DNA of 64,000 nt. Source: an uncultured Pseudomonas sp. (lineage in GTDB: Bacteria > Pseudomonadota > Gammaproteobacteria > Pseudomonadales > Pseudomonadaceae). Below are positions 27,637 through 37,343 of the stretch, piece after piece (within the stretch, counting starts at the first letter, position 1; each line of letters opens with the position of its first letter). The stretch lies in contig NZ_CAJYDW010000006.1 of assembly GCF_913774235.1 (NCBI RefSeq), positions 186,001-250,000 on the forward strand. Reading direction: 5' to 3'. A program made the translations under genes and the position numbers. Under the pieces are notes generated by a model. That model made no database searches. It saw only the letters and a list, made by a program, of their open reading frames with translations, and was not told the origin of the DNA.

Positions 27637-28194
27637 ATGACCACCAAGCAATCTCGTCCCGGCGGCCGCAGTGCCCGGGTTCAGCAAGCCATCCACGAGG
27701 CCGTCCTGGCCCTGCTGCAGGAACAGCCGCGGGAGTCTTTGACGGTGCCCATGATCGCTGCGCGCGCCGGGGTCACCCCGTCCACCCTCTATCGTCGCTG
27801 GGGCAACCTGCCCAGTCTGTTGACCGACGTCGAATTGCAGTGCCTGCGCCCGGATCAGCCACCGGAGGACACGGGCAGCCTGAGAGGCGATCTTGAGCGC
27901 TGGCTTGAAGACTATGTCGACGACCTGGCCTCCACGCCTGGCCAAGCCATGCTCAGGGACGCCCTGGCCGCCACCGACCCAGGCTGTGCGGTACGCTGCA
28001 CCGAGCCGACCCGGGAACGCCTGCAGCTCATGCTCGAACGCGCCCAGGCCCGCGGTGAGCCGGTGCCCAGCCTGGAGGTCTTAATGGATGGCCTGGTCGC
28101 CCCCTTGGTCTATCGGACGCTGTTTCGCGCCCAGCGGCCCGATAACCAGCTGTGCCAGCGCCTGCTCGCCCGCGCCTTGCGTCCTGACGGCTAA
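27637..28194 (+). CDS. TetR-family transcriptional repressor
   Basis: A 185-residue protein with an N-terminal TetR helix-turn-helix (LTVPMIAARAGVTPSTLYRR WGN) and a divergent C-terminal ligand domain that includes a Cys pair (DPGCAVRCTEP). It is divergently transcribed from the MFS pump and probably represses it. A strong hairpin follows its stop. Confidence 0.92.
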   Translation: MTTKQSRPGGRSARVQQAIHEAVLALLQEQPRESLTVPMIAARAGVTPSTLYRRWGNLPSLLTDVELQCLRPDQPPEDTGSLRGDLERWLEDYVDDLASTPGQAMLRDALAATDPGCAVRCTEPTRERLQLMLERAQARGEPVPSLEVLMDGLVAPLVYRTLFRAQRPDNQLCQRLLARALRPDG

Positions 28195-28212
28195 CTCATC
28201 ACTTGAAAACGA

Positions 28213-28242
28213 CGAGGCCCGAACCTTCCGATTCGGGCCTCG
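28213..28242 (-). terminator. Terminator between converging tetR and membrane-protein genes
   Basis: An 11-bp perfect stem CGAGGCCCGAA/TTCGGGCCTCG with an eight-base loop lies between the two converging genes. On the minus strand it is followed by TCGTTTTC, so it acts best for the minus-strand gene but may serve both. Confidence 0.75.
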
Positions 28243-28274
28243 CAGCGACCTTTCAGCCGCGCTGAAACGCCTGG

Positions 28275-29285
28275 TTAGACGGCAACCACCTTGTTGGCCG
28301 GCTGGGTGCGACGACCCAGGGCCCCGCCGATGGCACCGACGACACCACCGATCACCAGGCTGATCAGCAGGATCCAACTGGCCTGGGAGACCTTGCGCGC
28401 GGCCACGTCAGCGGCTTCACGGGCCTTCTGCTCGGCCTGGGCCTTGAGTTCCTGGTACTTGGCATAGGCCTGCTGGTAGGTCTGCTGGGCCTTGTCGACG
28501 ATGGCGTTGGCCTCGGCATCACTCTTGCCGGTACGGGCCTTGATCAGGTTCACCAGGGCTTGGCGGTCGGCGGCGTTCCAGGCCTGGTCGCCACGCTGCT
28601 TGAGACGATCCAGCAAGGCGCTCAGTTGGTCATCGGTCTGCTGCGGGTTATTGGCGCTGTTCTCGGCGGTGTTCTTGGCATCCTGCTCGGCACCCTGGGC
28701 CTGCTGCTTGAGGTTCTCCGGCTGCAGCTCGGTCTTGCCGGTCTGGCGCAACGCGGTTTCCAACTCGTTCTGCAGGTCGCTCAGGTCGAACTGGATGCCC
28801 TGCTGACGCAGCTGATCCTGGACCTGGTTGGTCAGGGCCGGGGCGGCCTGGGAGATACCACTGCCGATCATGGACAGACCACTGCCTGCCACGTTGAGAC
28901 CGGTGCGCACCACGCCGCTCACGGCGCTGGACACCAGGTAGACGCTGACCAGGGTCACCGTGGCCCAGACCAGGATGCCGTGCAGCGCACCTTCACGCTG
29001 GGCCAGGCGGCCGGCGATCCAGGCACCGACGAACACCGAGATGGCGGCGCTGAGGCCGACCCAGATACCGGTGCCCTTGCCCAGGCCGGCCAGCGGATTG
29101 GCTTCCTGCTGCGGGTCGATGGACGCCGAACCGATGGCGGTGCCCAGCAGGCTGAGCAGCAGCGAAACGGTCAGGGCGATGACCACGCCGGCGATGACCG
29201 AGCTCCAGGAAATGCGCTTGAGCAGCGGTGCGGTGGCGGTGGTGGGGGCCGCGTAGGCAGGGGTGTGGCGAGTGTCGAGAGACAT
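28275..29285 (-). CDS. Conserved membrane protein of unknown function with central helical domain
   Basis: A 336-residue protein. An N-terminal helix (ISWSSVIAGVVIALTVSLLL), a second pair around GIWVGLSAAISVFVGAWIAG and ILVWATVTLVSVYLV, and a C-terminal helix (ILLISLVIGGVVGAIGGAL) bracket a long charged Gln/Ala-rich helical region (residues about 170-300). That region has KAQQTYQQAYAKYQELKAQA coiled-coil character. I do not recognise a named family. The start MSLDTRHTPAYAAPTT was chosen for its GGAG box. It lies downstream of mntH on the same strand but 104 bp away. Confidence 0.75.
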   Translation of the reverse strand: MSLDTRHTPAYAAPTTATAPLLKRISWSSVIAGVVIALTVSLLLSLLGTAIGSASIDPQQEANPLAGLGKGTGIWVGLSAAISVFVGAWIAGRLAQREGALHGILVWATVTLVSVYLVSSAVSGVVRTGLNVAGSGLSMIGSGISQAAPALTNQVQDQLRQQGIQFDLSDLQNELETALRQTGKTELQPENLKQQAQGAEQDAKNTAENSANNPQQTDDQLSALLDRLKQRGDQAWNAADRQALVNLIKARTGKSDAEANAIVDKAQQTYQQAYAKYQELKAQAEQKAREAADVAARKVSQASWILLISLVIGGVVGAIGGALGRRTQPANKVVAV

Positions 29286-29389
29286 GGCGAGTGCTCCGAG
29301 GGGTTTGGGGAAAGGACTTCTTATTGTCGTAACGAATGGATTCCGCTTCGCTGCGACAAGTTCCCAAACCCTCACGCCAGAGCATCGCC

Positions 29390-30739
29390 CTAATTGCCGA
29401 ACACCATATCCATCAGGAGTTTGGCGTTGAGCACCAGGATCAAACCGGCCACCGCCCAGGCCAGTAGCGCGGTCATCCGGCCGATGACGAAGGAGCCCAT
29501 CAGCTGGCGATCCGAGACGAAACGCACCAGCGGGATCACCGCGAAGGGCAGTTGCATGGACAGCACCACCTGGCTCAGCACCAGCAGCTTGGCCGTGCCG
29601 CTTTCGCCATAGAAACCGGTCACCACCACCACCGGAATGACGGCGATGCCGCGAGTGATCAGCCGCCGCGCCCAGTCAGGGATGCGCAGCGAGAGGAAGC
29701 CCTCCATGACGATCTGTCCGGCCAGGGTGGCGGTAACCGTGGAGTTGATCCCCGACGCCAAGAGCGCCACGGCGAACAGCAGCGAGGCGATGCCGACACC
29801 CAGCATCGGCGACAACAGATGGTAGGCGTCCTGGATCTCGGCCACGTCGGTGCGCCCGGCGCTGTGGAACACCGCCGCCGCGGTGATGAGGATGGCGGCG
29901 TTGACGAACAGCGCCAGCATCAGCGCCAGGGTGCTGTCGGCCACCGCCCAGCGCAGGCCCATGCGCCGCCCTTCCTCGGTGCGCGGATAGGCGCGGGTCT
30001 GCACGATGGAGGAATGCAGATAGAGGTTATGGGGCATAACCGTGGCGCCGATGATGCCGATGGCCAGGTACAGCGCAGCCGGATTGGTGACGATCTCCGC
30101 CTTGGGCAGGAAGCCGTCGAGCACCGCGGCGAGGGGCGGCTGGGCCAGCGCCATCTGCACCCCGAAGCAGACGAAGATCAGCGTCAGCAGGGCGATGACG
30201 AAGGCTTCCAGCCAGCGGAAACCGCGATTCATCAGCAGCAGGATGAGGAAGACGTCCAGCGCGGTGAGGATGGCGCCCCACATCAGCGGGATGCCGAACA
30301 ACAGGTTGAGGGCGATGGCGGTGCCGATCACCTCCGCCAGGTCGCAGGCGATGATCGCGATTTCGCAGGCGATCCACAGCAGGAAACTCACCGGTCGTGA
30401 ATAACGTGCGCGGCAGGCCTGGGCCAGGTCCAGGCCGGTGGCGATGCCGAGGCGCGCGGCCAGGGCTTGCAGCAGGATGGCCATGAGGTTGGAGAGCAGG
30501 ATCACCGACAGCAGCAGGTAGCCGAATTGCGAGCCACCGGCCAGGTCGGTGGCCCAGTTGCCCGGGTCCATGTAGCCCACCGAGACCATGTAGCCCGGGC
30601 CGATGAAGGCCAGCAACCGCCGCAACCAACCACCGCCCTGGGGCACCGGCACGCTGGCGTTCATCCGCCCCAGGCTGGGCCGGGCGGGAGCCTCAGGCTC
30701 CTGCCAGGCGGGATCGGCGTAGCGGGCGGACTCTTTCAT
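29390..30739 (-). CDS. mntH: Nramp manganese/divalent metal transporter MntH
   Basis: A 449-residue proton-coupled Mn(II)/Fe(II) importer of the inner membrane. The Nramp metal-site motifs are intact: [10 protein letters not shown] (DPGNW at 58-62) in helix 1 and [12 protein letters not shown] (MPH) in helix 6. The start has a hydrophilic extension of about 40 residues. Divergence from mntR and the palindrome at 30776-30796 indicate repression by Mn-MntR. Confidence 0.96.
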   Translation of the reverse strand: MKESARYADPAWQEPEAPARPSLGRMNASVPVPQGGGWLRRLLAFIGPGYMVSVGYMDPGNWATDLAGGSQFGYLLLSVILLSNLMAILLQALAARLGIATGLDLAQACRARYSRPVSFLLWIACEIAIIACDLAEVIGTAIALNLLFGIPLMWGAILTALDVFLILLLMNRGFRWLEAFVIALLTLIFVCFGVQMALAQPPLAAVLDGFLPKAEIVTNPAALYLAIGIIGATVMPHNLYLHSSIVQTRAYPRTEEGRRMGLRWAVADSTLALMLALFVNAAILITAAAVFHSAGRTDVAEIQDAYHLLSPMLGVGIASLLFAVALLASGINSTVTATLAGQIVMEGFLSLRIPDWARRLITRGIAVIPVVVVTGFYGESGTAKLLVLSQVVLSMQLPFAVIPLVRFVSDRQLMGSFVIGRMTALLAWAVAGLILVLNAKLLMDMVFGN

Positions 30740-30775
30740 GGCGGGCTCGCGCGGGAATCGGACTCTGCGTTGGAG

Positions 30776-30796
30776 AATTTAGCCTAGGCTAAAATT
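30776..30796. promoter_or_regulatory. MntR-box palindrome
   Basis: TTTAGCCTAGGCTAAA (30778-30793) is a perfect 16-bp palindrome with further A/T symmetry outside. It lies 37 bp upstream of the mntH start in the mntH-mntR divergent region. DtxR/MntR regulators bind such AT-flanked palindromes with a GCCTAGGC-like core. Confidence 0.8.
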
Positions 30797-30951
30797 CACA
30801 CATCCGGCAATAAAAAATCTCTATGTCGTCCCTTGATAATCACCGCTGGTAAAGGAAGCTTTGGCGTTTATCCGCAACTCGGTCAAAATGGCGCCCGAAC
30901 GGCCCGTCGGGTCGCACTGCTCTTGCGGAGAAGGTCATTCAGGTGGGCAAC

Positions 30952-31401
30952 ATGACTAAGGACGACGAACTGCTGAATCGGTTGGTCGATCCATCCATTC
31001 ACATGGAAGGTTTTCAACAGGTCCGCGAGGCGCATCGTCAGGAGCTGATCGAAGACTATGTCGAGCTCATCTCCGATCTGATCCGGGACGGCGGTGAAGC
31101 CCGCCAGGTGGACATCGCCGCCCGCATCGGCGTGGCCCAACCGACCGTGGCCAAGATGCTCAAGCGCCTGGCTGCCGCCGGCCTGATCGTGCAGCGCCCC
31201 TATCGCGGCGTCTTCCTCACCCCGGAAGGCGAAGCCCTGGCCGAAGCCAGTCGCGCGCGCCACCACGTGGTGGAGACCTTCCTGCTGACCCTGGGCGTGG
31301 ACGCCGATACCGCGCGGCGCGATGCCGAAGGCATGGAGCACCATGTCAGCGAGGCCACCCTGGCGGTCTTCCGCCGCTTCATCGCCAGCCGTCAGGCCTG
31401 A
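30952..31401 (+). CDS. mntR: Manganese-responsive regulator MntR
   Basis: A DtxR-family repressor of about 149 residues. The winged helix ([23 protein letters not shown]) and the metal-site region [18 protein letters not shown] are those of proteobacterial MntR, with conserved stretches [20 protein letters not shown] and [12 protein letters not shown]. Start choice: ATG 30952 follows AGGTGG; a GTG at 30943 is an equally possible start. It is divergent from mntH, its expected target. Confidence 0.94.
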   Translation: MTKDDELLNRLVDPSIHMEGFQQVREAHRQELIEDYVELISDLIRDGGEARQVDIAARIGVAQPTVAKMLKRLAAAGLIVQRPYRGVFLTPEGEALAEASRARHHVVETFLLTLGVDADTARRDAEGMEHHVSEATLAVFRRFIASRQA

Positions 31402-31502
31402 CGGCTGCGGCTTTAGTCGAAAGTCGCTGCGCCTCCCTTAAGAAATTCCCGGTACCGTCGAAGTAGTGGAAGTCATACTTTCACTCCTCTCGGTGTCCTG
31501 CC

Positions 31503-32816
31503 ATGTTCAATCGCTCTCTCAAGACCGAACTCGCCCAGTTGCGTGCCGAGGTCGCCGAACTACGTCAGTTGCACGCTGGCTTCGAAAGCCAGGCGCTCAG
31601 TCTTACCGTGGACGACCGCGGCAACATCGAGCGGGTCAACGAGCGCTTCTGCCGAGAGATGGGCTACCGCGCCGAGAACGTGGTGGGTCGTCCGCTGGAC
31701 GCCTTCATTCCGGAATACGTCAAACAACTGCCCTGCTATCGGGATCTGAAGAACGCCCTCAGCCAGGGCCAGCAGACCAGCGGCATGTACCGCCTGCTGC
31801 GGGCCAACGGCGAAGAGGCCTGGCTCTATGCGACCTGGCAACCGCTGCGCGATGCCGAGGGGCGTATCCACAGGACCATCTGCTACGGCAACGACCGCAC
31901 CGAACAGGTGGAAACCTCCACCGAACACGCCGGCCTGATCAACGCCCTGCTGAGATCCACCGCGGTCATCGAATTCAACCTGGCCGGCGAGGTGCTCACC
32001 GCCAACGACCGCTTCCTGCAAGGTATGGGCTATTCCCTGGCGCAGATCCAGGGCAAGCACCACCGGATGTTCTGCACCAGTGAAGAAGCCCACTCCGCCG
32101 AGTACCAGAGCTTCTGGGCGCGGCTGAACCGGGGCGAGTTCATCGCCAGCCGCTTCAAGCGCCTCGACAGCCATGGCCGTACGGTCTGGCTGGAAGCCTC
32201 CTACAACCCGGTGCTCAATACCCGTGGCGAACTGTACAAGGTGGTCAAGTTCGCCACCGTCATCACCGAGCAGGTGGAGCAGGAACAGGCCGTGGCCGAG
32301 GCCGCCAAGGTGGCCTTCGACATCTCCCAGCAGACCGACGAGAGTGCGCGCCAGGGCGCGGAGGTGGTCCAGGACACCGTGGCGGTGATGCGCAAGATCG
32401 CCGAAGAGCTGCAGGTGGCCTCCAATGGCATCGAGGCCCTGGGCGAGCAATCGCTGGTGATCAGCACCATCGTCAAGACCATCAGTGGCATCGCCGAGCA
32501 GACCAACCTGCTGGCGCTCAACGCCGCCATCGAAGCGGCGCGGGCCGGTGAGCAGGGCCGCGGCTTCGCCGTGGTGGCCGACGAGGTCCGCCAACTGGCC
32601 GGCCGCACCAGCAAGGCCACCGAGGAGATCGTCGGCGTGGTGCAGCAGAACCAGCAGCTGGCGCAGACCGCCGTGGCCAACATGGCGGCGAGCAAGCATC
32701 AGGCGGAACAGGGCCTGCAACTGGCCAATGCCGCCGGCAGCCGCATCACCGAGATCCAGGACGGCGCTCAACGGGTGGTCGGTGCGGTGGGTCAGTTCGC
32801 CCGCCGGTTGAGCTGA
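31503..32816 (+). CDS. BdlA-like soluble PAS-PAS methyl-accepting protein
   Basis: A 437-residue protein with no membrane helix: PAS1 (about 30-145), PAS2 (about 150-265, with [20 protein letters not shown] and GKHHRMFC), and a chemoreceptor signalling domain. The kinase-contact hairpin is [20 protein letters not shown]. This is the layout of P. aeruginosa BdlA, which triggers biofilm dispersion in response to c-di-GMP and nutrient cues; Aer-type redox sensing through heme or FAD is an alternative. A terminator-like hairpin follows. Confidence 0.87.
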   Translation: MFNRSLKTELAQLRAEVAELRQLHAGFESQALSLTVDDRGNIERVNERFCREMGYRAENVVGRPLDAFIPEYVKQLPCYRDLKNALSQGQQTSGMYRLLRANGEEAWLYATWQPLRDAEGRIHRTICYGNDRTEQVETSTEHAGLINALLRSTAVIEFNLAGEVLTANDRFLQGMGYSLAQIQGKHHRMFCTSEEAHSAEYQSFWARLNRGEFIASRFKRLDSHGRTVWLEASYNPVLNTRGELYKVVKFATVITEQVEQEQAVAEAAKVAFDISQQTDESARQGAEVVQDTVAVMRKIAEELQVASNGIEALGEQSLVISTIVKTISGIAEQTNLLALNAAIEAARAGEQGRGFAVVADEVRQLAGRTSKATEEIVGVVQQNQQLAQTAVANMAASKHQAEQGLQLANAAGSRITEIQDGAQRVVGAVGQFARRLS

Positions 32817-32831
32817 GTCATATCCTACCCA

Positions 32832-32861
32832 GGCGGTGACGAGGGCCTTCCCGTCGCCGCC
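32832..32861 (+). terminator. Terminator-like hairpin after the BdlA-like gene
   Basis: GGCGGTGACG-A-GGG pairs with CCC-GTCGCCGCC (one bulge, one wobble) around a four-base loop, 15 bases after the stop codon. No clear T-run follows. Confidence 0.5.
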
Positions 32862-33023
32862 TTCAGTTGTGAAATTTCTGAAGTAAGTTTTTGCCGCCGC
32901 CTATTCAATGGCGGTCCCGCCCGCCGCAAGATGGCTCTCGGCACCTAGCCTCTAGAGCTGCGGCCTCCGCTTTTCCTTGCAACTGCCCTCATCCGAACCC
33001 ATCCCTGGGAGGCCGTTGCCCGC

Positions 33024-33869
33024 ATGAAACTCGACCTCTTCCGCAGCCTCTGGGGCCACGCCGAGCAGCGTGAGCGCGCCTGCCGCGAAGCCCGCGGCGC
33101 CGGCTTCTCCGGCATCGAGGCACGGCTGCCGCCAACCGCTACCGAACGCCGCGAACTGGGCACGCTACTCGCGGGCGAAGGCCTCGCCTATATCGCCATC
33201 CTCTTCACCGGCGGCGCCGTGCTGCCCGACCAGGGCCTCACCCCAGCCGAGCACCTGCGCGACCTGGACCGCCAGTTGGACGCCTCCACCGAACTCGAAC
33301 CGCGCTTCATCAACGTGCTGGCCGGCAATGATCGCTGGTCCACCGCGCAGCAGCTGGATTTCCTCGGCCAAGCCCAGGAAATCGCCCGACGCGGCGGTCA
33401 CCTGTGCAGCTTCGAGACCCACCGCGCGCGCTGCCTGGCTACCCCCTGGGTCACCCTGGAGATCGCGCGGCAACTGCCCGAGTTGCTGTTCACCACCGAC
33501 ATCAGCCACTGGGTGGTGGGCTGCGAGCGGCTGTTGGACGATCCCGCCGACGACCTTGCCGACTTCGTCAGTCGCGTCCATCACATCCAGGCTCGGGTCG
33601 GCTACGACCAGGGCCCCCAGGTGCCCCACCCCGCCGCGCCGGAATACGCCCGCGAGCTGGCCTTCCACCAGCGTCACTGGGAAGCGGTCTGGCAGAGCCA
33701 GCGCGAGCGCGGCTATCCGGTCACCACCCTCACCCCCGAATTCGGTCCCGATGGCTACACCTTCCGCCTGCCCTTTACCGGCATGCCCATCGCCGATCTC
33801 TGGGACCTCAACCGCTGGATGGCCGACACCCAGCGCGAACACTTCCAGCGCTTTCTCCGCCACGCCTAA
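33024..33869 (+). CDS. TIM-barrel sugar phosphate isomerase/epimerase-like protein
   Basis: A 281-residue protein of the xylose-isomerase/AP-endonuclease-2 TIM-barrel superfamily. Metal-binding residues are plausible in [14 protein letters not shown] (Glu/His), [11 protein letters not shown] (Asp/His), [13 protein letters not shown] (His) and [13 protein letters not shown] (Glu). It is the first gene of a run of five same-strand genes with short spacers, so it probably acts on the compound imported by the encoded ABC transporter. The reaction is not known. Confidence 0.82.
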   Translation: MKLDLFRSLWGHAEQRERACREARGAGFSGIEARLPPTATERRELGTLLAGEGLAYIAILFTGGAVLPDQGLTPAEHLRDLDRQLDASTELEPRFINVLAGNDRWSTAQQLDFLGQAQEIARRGGHLCSFETHRARCLATPWVTLEIARQLPELLFTTDISHWVVGCERLLDDPADDLADFVSRVHHIQARVGYDQGPQVPHPAAPEYARELAFHQRHWEAVWQSQRERGYPVTTLTPEFGPDGYTFRLPFTGMPIADLWDLNRWMADTQREHFQRFLRHA

Positions 33870-33879
33870 GGAGCTCGCC

Positions 33880-34914
33880 ATGCCCGACGCCCAAGATGCC
33901 GCCTTCCAGACCATCCCCGTGGTGGACATCGCCGGCCTGTTCAGCCCCGACCTGGCCGCGCGCCAGGCCGTCGCCGCCGAACTGGGCCAGGCAGCCCGCG
34001 AGGTGGGCTTTCTCTACATCCGCAACCATGGCCTGGACCCCGCGTTGATCGAGGGCCTGCGCCAGGCGGCGCGGGATTATTTCGCCCAGCCACTGGCGAC
34101 CAAGATGGGCCACTACATCGGCACCTCGGCCTCGCACAAGGGCTTCGTACCCGAGGGCGAGGAGATCTACGGCACCGGCAAGCCCGACCACAAGGAAGCC
34201 TTCGACGTCGGCTTCGAGGTGGCGGCGGACGATCCCCTGGTACTGGCCGGCACCCCGCTGCTGGGGCCCAACGCCTGGCCGGCCCTGCCGGGCTTTCGTG
34301 AGCGGGTCCAGGCCTACTACGCGGCGGCCTTCGCCCTCGGCCGCCAGCTGTTCCGCGGCTTCGCCCTGGCGCTGGAGCTGCCGGAAGACACCTTCGATCC
34401 GCTGGTCAGCCGGCCACCGTCCAAGCTGCGGTTGATCCACTACCCCTTCGACGCCAGCGCCGAGGATGCCCCCGGCATCGGCGCCCATACCGACTACGAG
34501 TGCTTCACCATCCTGCTGGCCGACCAGCCGGGCCTGGAGGTGATGAACGAAGCCGGCCAGTGGATCGACGCCCCACCGCTGGACGGTGCCCTGGTGGTGA
34601 ACATCGGCGACATGCTGGAGGTGATGACCGCCGGCGCCTTCGTCGCCACCGCCCACCGGGTGCGCAAGGTCAAGGCCGAGCGCTATTCCTTCCCGCTGTT
34701 CTACGCCTGTGACTACCACACCCGCATCGCGCCGCTCCCCCAGTTCGCCGCGGGCGCCGAGGGCTACGAGGCCCTGGCCATCGGCGAGCACATGTGGAGC
34801 CAGGCGTTGCAGACCTACCGCTACCTGCGCGCCAAGGTCGCCGCCGGCGAGCTGGCCCTGCCGGAACACGCCCGCAAGACCTCCAGTTTCGGCCATTTGA
34901 AAAACCACGCCTGA
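33880..34914 (+). CDS. 2-oxoglutarate/Fe(II) oxygenase (isopenicillin N synthase family)
   Basis: A 344-residue non-heme iron oxygenase. DIOX_N ([14 protein letters not shown]...[15 protein letters not shown]) precedes the jelly-roll core with the iron ligands HTD ([20 protein letters not shown]) and a distal His (ATAHRVRKV), and an RYSFPLFY 2-oxoglutarate Arg/Ser site. It starts with AGGAG seven bases upstream and only ten bases after the isomerase stop. In this operon it could hydroxylate or oxidatively open the imported amino-acid-like substrate. Confidence 0.92.
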   Translation: MPDAQDAAFQTIPVVDIAGLFSPDLAARQAVAAELGQAAREVGFLYIRNHGLDPALIEGLRQAARDYFAQPLATKMGHYIGTSASHKGFVPEGEEIYGTGKPDHKEAFDVGFEVAADDPLVLAGTPLLGPNAWPALPGFRERVQAYYAAAFALGRQLFRGFALALELPEDTFDPLVSRPPSKLRLIHYPFDASAEDAPGIGAHTDYECFTILLADQPGLEVMNEAGQWIDAPPLDGALVVNIGDMLEVMTAGAFVATAHRVRKVKAERYSFPLFYACDYHTRIAPLPQFAAGAEGYEALAIGEHMWSQALQTYRYLRAKVAAGELALPEHARKTSSFGHLKNHA

Positions 34915-34942
34915 CCATAACGACAACCCCCGGAGCATCCCC

Positions 34943-35737
34943 ATGAACATCCTGCGCAAATCCCTGAGCGTCATCCTGTTGGGCAGCCTGGCCTGCGCGG
35001 CCCAGGCCGAGGTCAAGACCGTCACCCCTGGCGTGCTGAAGGTCGGCATGGACATCACCTACCCGCCCTTCGAATCCTTCGATGGCGACAAGGTGGTGGG
35101 GTCGGACCCTGACTTCGCCACCGACCTGGCCAAGCAACTGGGACTCAAGGCCGACTTCGTCAACACCGAGTTCGCCGGGCTGATCCTGGGCCTGAAGTCC
35201 AATCACTTCGATACGGTGATCTCGGGCATGTACATCACCCCGGAACGCACCGCCCAGGCGCTGGCCATCCCCTATGCGCGCACCGGCGCGGCCATCATGA
35301 CCAAAGCGGGTGGCGCCCAGGCGCCCAAGGTGCCGGAAGACCTCTGCGGTCTGAAGGTGGGCCTGCAGCGCGGCACCACCTGGGTCGCCAAGCTGCAGAA
35401 GCTCTCCGCCGACTACTGCGTGCCCCAGGGCAAGGGCGCCATCGCCGTGAGCGAGTTCCCCTCCGCGCCGGAAGCCACCCAGGCCATGCTCGCCGGCAAC
35501 GTCGACGCCCAGATGGAGATCGGCGGCGCCGCCAGCCAGATCGTCGAGCGCTCCCGCGGTCGGGTGCGCATCACCTCGCCGGAGCTGGTGTACAAGGAGA
35601 CCCTCGGCATCTACCTGCGCAAGGACAACGAGGCCCTGAAGCAGGCCCTAGAGGAAGCCTTCGCCAAGGTGCGGGCCTCCGGCGACTACGCCGCCCTGTT
35701 GAAGAAGTACAACCTGGAAGACGCCCCGGCGAACTGA
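34943..35737 (+). CDS. Periplasmic amino-acid-type ABC substrate-binding protein
   Basis: A 264-residue solute-binding protein of the polar amino acid (SBP_bac_3) family. It has a signal peptide (MNILRKSLSVILLGSLACAAQA) followed by LKVGMDITYPPFESFDGDKV and FDTVISGMYITPERTAQALA, both family hallmarks. Two Cys (EDLCGLKVG, ADYCVPQ) could form a disulfide. Its permease and ATPase are fused in the next gene. The ligand is unidentified. Confidence 0.93.
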   Translation: MNILRKSLSVILLGSLACAAQAEVKTVTPGVLKVGMDITYPPFESFDGDKVVGSDPDFATDLAKQLGLKADFVNTEFAGLILGLKSNHFDTVISGMYITPERTAQALAIPYARTGAAIMTKAGGAQAPKVPEDLCGLKVGLQRGTTWVAKLQKLSADYCVPQGKGAIAVSEFPSAPEATQAMLAGNVDAQMEIGGAASQIVERSRGRVRITSPELVYKETLGIYLRKDNEALKQALEEAFAKVRASGDYAALLKKYNLEDAPAN

Positions 35738-35792
35738 GCGAGGAGCGTCGCCGCCACGGCCCCCGCCGTGGCGGCGACGCCTGGTGATCCCC

Positions 35793-37343
35793 ATGCAATT
35801 CGATTGGCCCTACTTCTTCTCGCTGTTTTCCCTGCCGGCTTTCTGGAAGGCCTGCGTCACCGTGGTCCAGCTCAGCGGCCTGGCCTGGCTGATCGGCCTG
35901 GCGCTGGGCTTCCTGGTCGCCTCGGCGCGTTTGCACGGGCCGGCCTGGCTGCGCTGGCCGCTGGGCGGTTACATCTGGTTCTTCCGCAGCGTCCCCCTGC
36001 TGGTGCTGGTGGTGTTCGTCTACAACCTGCCGCAGCTGTTGCCCGTGAGTGGCCCGCTGCTGTCGAACCCCTTCATTTCCGGCCTGCTGGCGCTGGTGCT
36101 CACCGAAACCGCCTACATGGCCGAGATCCATCGCGGCGGCCTGCTGGCGGTGGCCAAGGGGCAGCGTGAAGCCGGGCGCGCCCTGGCCCTGGGCACCCTG
36201 AGCATCCAGCGGCTGATCGTCATCCCCCAGGCCCTGCGCATCGCCCTGCCCACCCTGATCAACGAATACATCACCGTGGTCAAGCTGACCTCGCTGATCT
36301 CGGTGATCTCCCTGACCGAAATCCTCAAGGTCGGCCAGCAACTCTATGCCGCCAATTTCCTGGTGCTGGAGACCCTGGCCGCGGTAGCCGTCTACTACGT
36401 ACTCATCGTCACCCTGTTCGGCTGGCTGCTGCAGGCGCTGGAGCGGCGACTCGACCTCGGCCGGCGCCGCCCGGGCACCCTCGACGGCCCCGCCGAAGCG
36501 GCCCTGAGGGCCGACCTGCCCAAGGATGCCGGTCCGCGCTTCCCCGCTCCCCGCGCGGGCGATCCGCCGGTGCTGGAGCTGCGCAGCGTACGCAAGCGCT
36601 ACGGCGCCCAGGAGGTGCTCAAGGGCATCGACCTCAAGGTCGGCCGTGGCGAGGTGCTGGCACTGATCGGCCCCTCGGGCTCGGGCAAGACCTCTCTGAT
36701 CCGTACCCTCAATGGCCTCGAAAGCCTGGATGACGGCGAGATCCTGCTGTTCGGCGCAGGCTTCATCCGCGCTGGCGAGCGCACGCCGCGGCGCCGGCTA
36801 CGCGAAGGGCTGCGGCACCTGGGCATGGTATTCCAGGGCTTCAACCTCTTTCCGCACCTGACCCTGCTGGGCAACATCACCCTGGCACCCCGTCAGCAAC
36901 GCGCGGCCCAGGCTGGCGAACTGCGCCAGCGCGCCCTGGCATTGCTGGACAAGGTCGGCCTGCTGGCCCATGCCCACAAGTATCCGCACCAGCTCTCCGG
37001 TGGCCAGCAGCAGCGCGTCGCCATCGCCCGCGCTCTGGCCATGGCGCCGGACATCATGCTGTTCGACGAACCCACCTCGGCGCTGGACCCGGAGCTGGTG
37101 GGCGAGGTGCTCAAGGTGATCCGCACCCTGGCCGACGAAGGCATGACCTTGCTGATCGTCACCCACGAGATGGACTTCGCCCTGTCCATCGCTGATCGGG
37201 TGATCTTCATGGAGAACGGCGTGATCCACACCGATGCCGCGCCCGAGGCCATCCGCCAGGGACACTGCGATCCGCGCATCCGCCAGTTCATGGGGCTCAC
37301 CGCCCCCGCCACCGCCCCTGTCGCCGAGGAAGTCACCCCATGA
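35793..37343 (+). CDS. Fused ABC amino-acid permease and ATP-binding protein
   Basis: One 516-residue polypeptide joins a HisM/GlnP-type permease (residues about 1-220, with EAA-loop sequence KGQREAGRALALGTLSIQRL) to a GlnQ-type ATPase. The ATPase has Walker A GPSGSGKTS, signature LSGGQQQRVAIARAL and Walker B IMLFDEPTSALDPE. A Pro/Arg-rich linker of about 35 residues joins the two. ATG 35793 was preferred over GTG 35784. The fusion forces 1:1 stoichiometry, so a homodimer would form the full transporter. It overlaps the aldolase gene by four bases. Confidence 0.92.
   Translation: MQFDWPYFFSLFSLPAFWKACVTVVQLSGLAWLIGLALGFLVASARLHGPAWLRWPLGGYIWFFRSVPLLVLVVFVYNLPQLLPVSGPLLSNPFISGLLALVLTETAYMAEIHRGGLLAVAKGQREAGRALALGTLSIQRLIVIPQALRIALPTLINEYITVVKLTSLISVISLTEILKVGQQLYAANFLVLETLAAVAVYYVLIVTLFGWLLQALERRLDLGRRRPGTLDGPAEAALRADLPKDAGPRFPAPRAGDPPVLELRSVRKRYGAQEVLKGIDLKVGRGEVLALIGPSGSGKTSLIRTLNGLESLDDGEILLFGAGFIRAGERTPRRRLREGLRHLGMVFQGFNLFPHLTLLGNITLAPRQQRAAQAGELRQRALALLDKVGLLAHAHKYPHQLSGGQQQRVAIARALAMAPDIMLFDEPTSALDPELVGEVLKVIRTLADEGMTLLIVTHEMDFALSIADRVIFMENGVIHTDAAPEAIRQGHCDPRIRQFMGLTAPATAPVAEEVTP

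Noticed and set aside
33070..33879. N-terminal extension of the 2OG oxygenase through the isomerase gene
   Set aside because: Ser/Pro/Arg-rich out-of-frame translation; the oxygenase has a good ribosome site and start at 33880.
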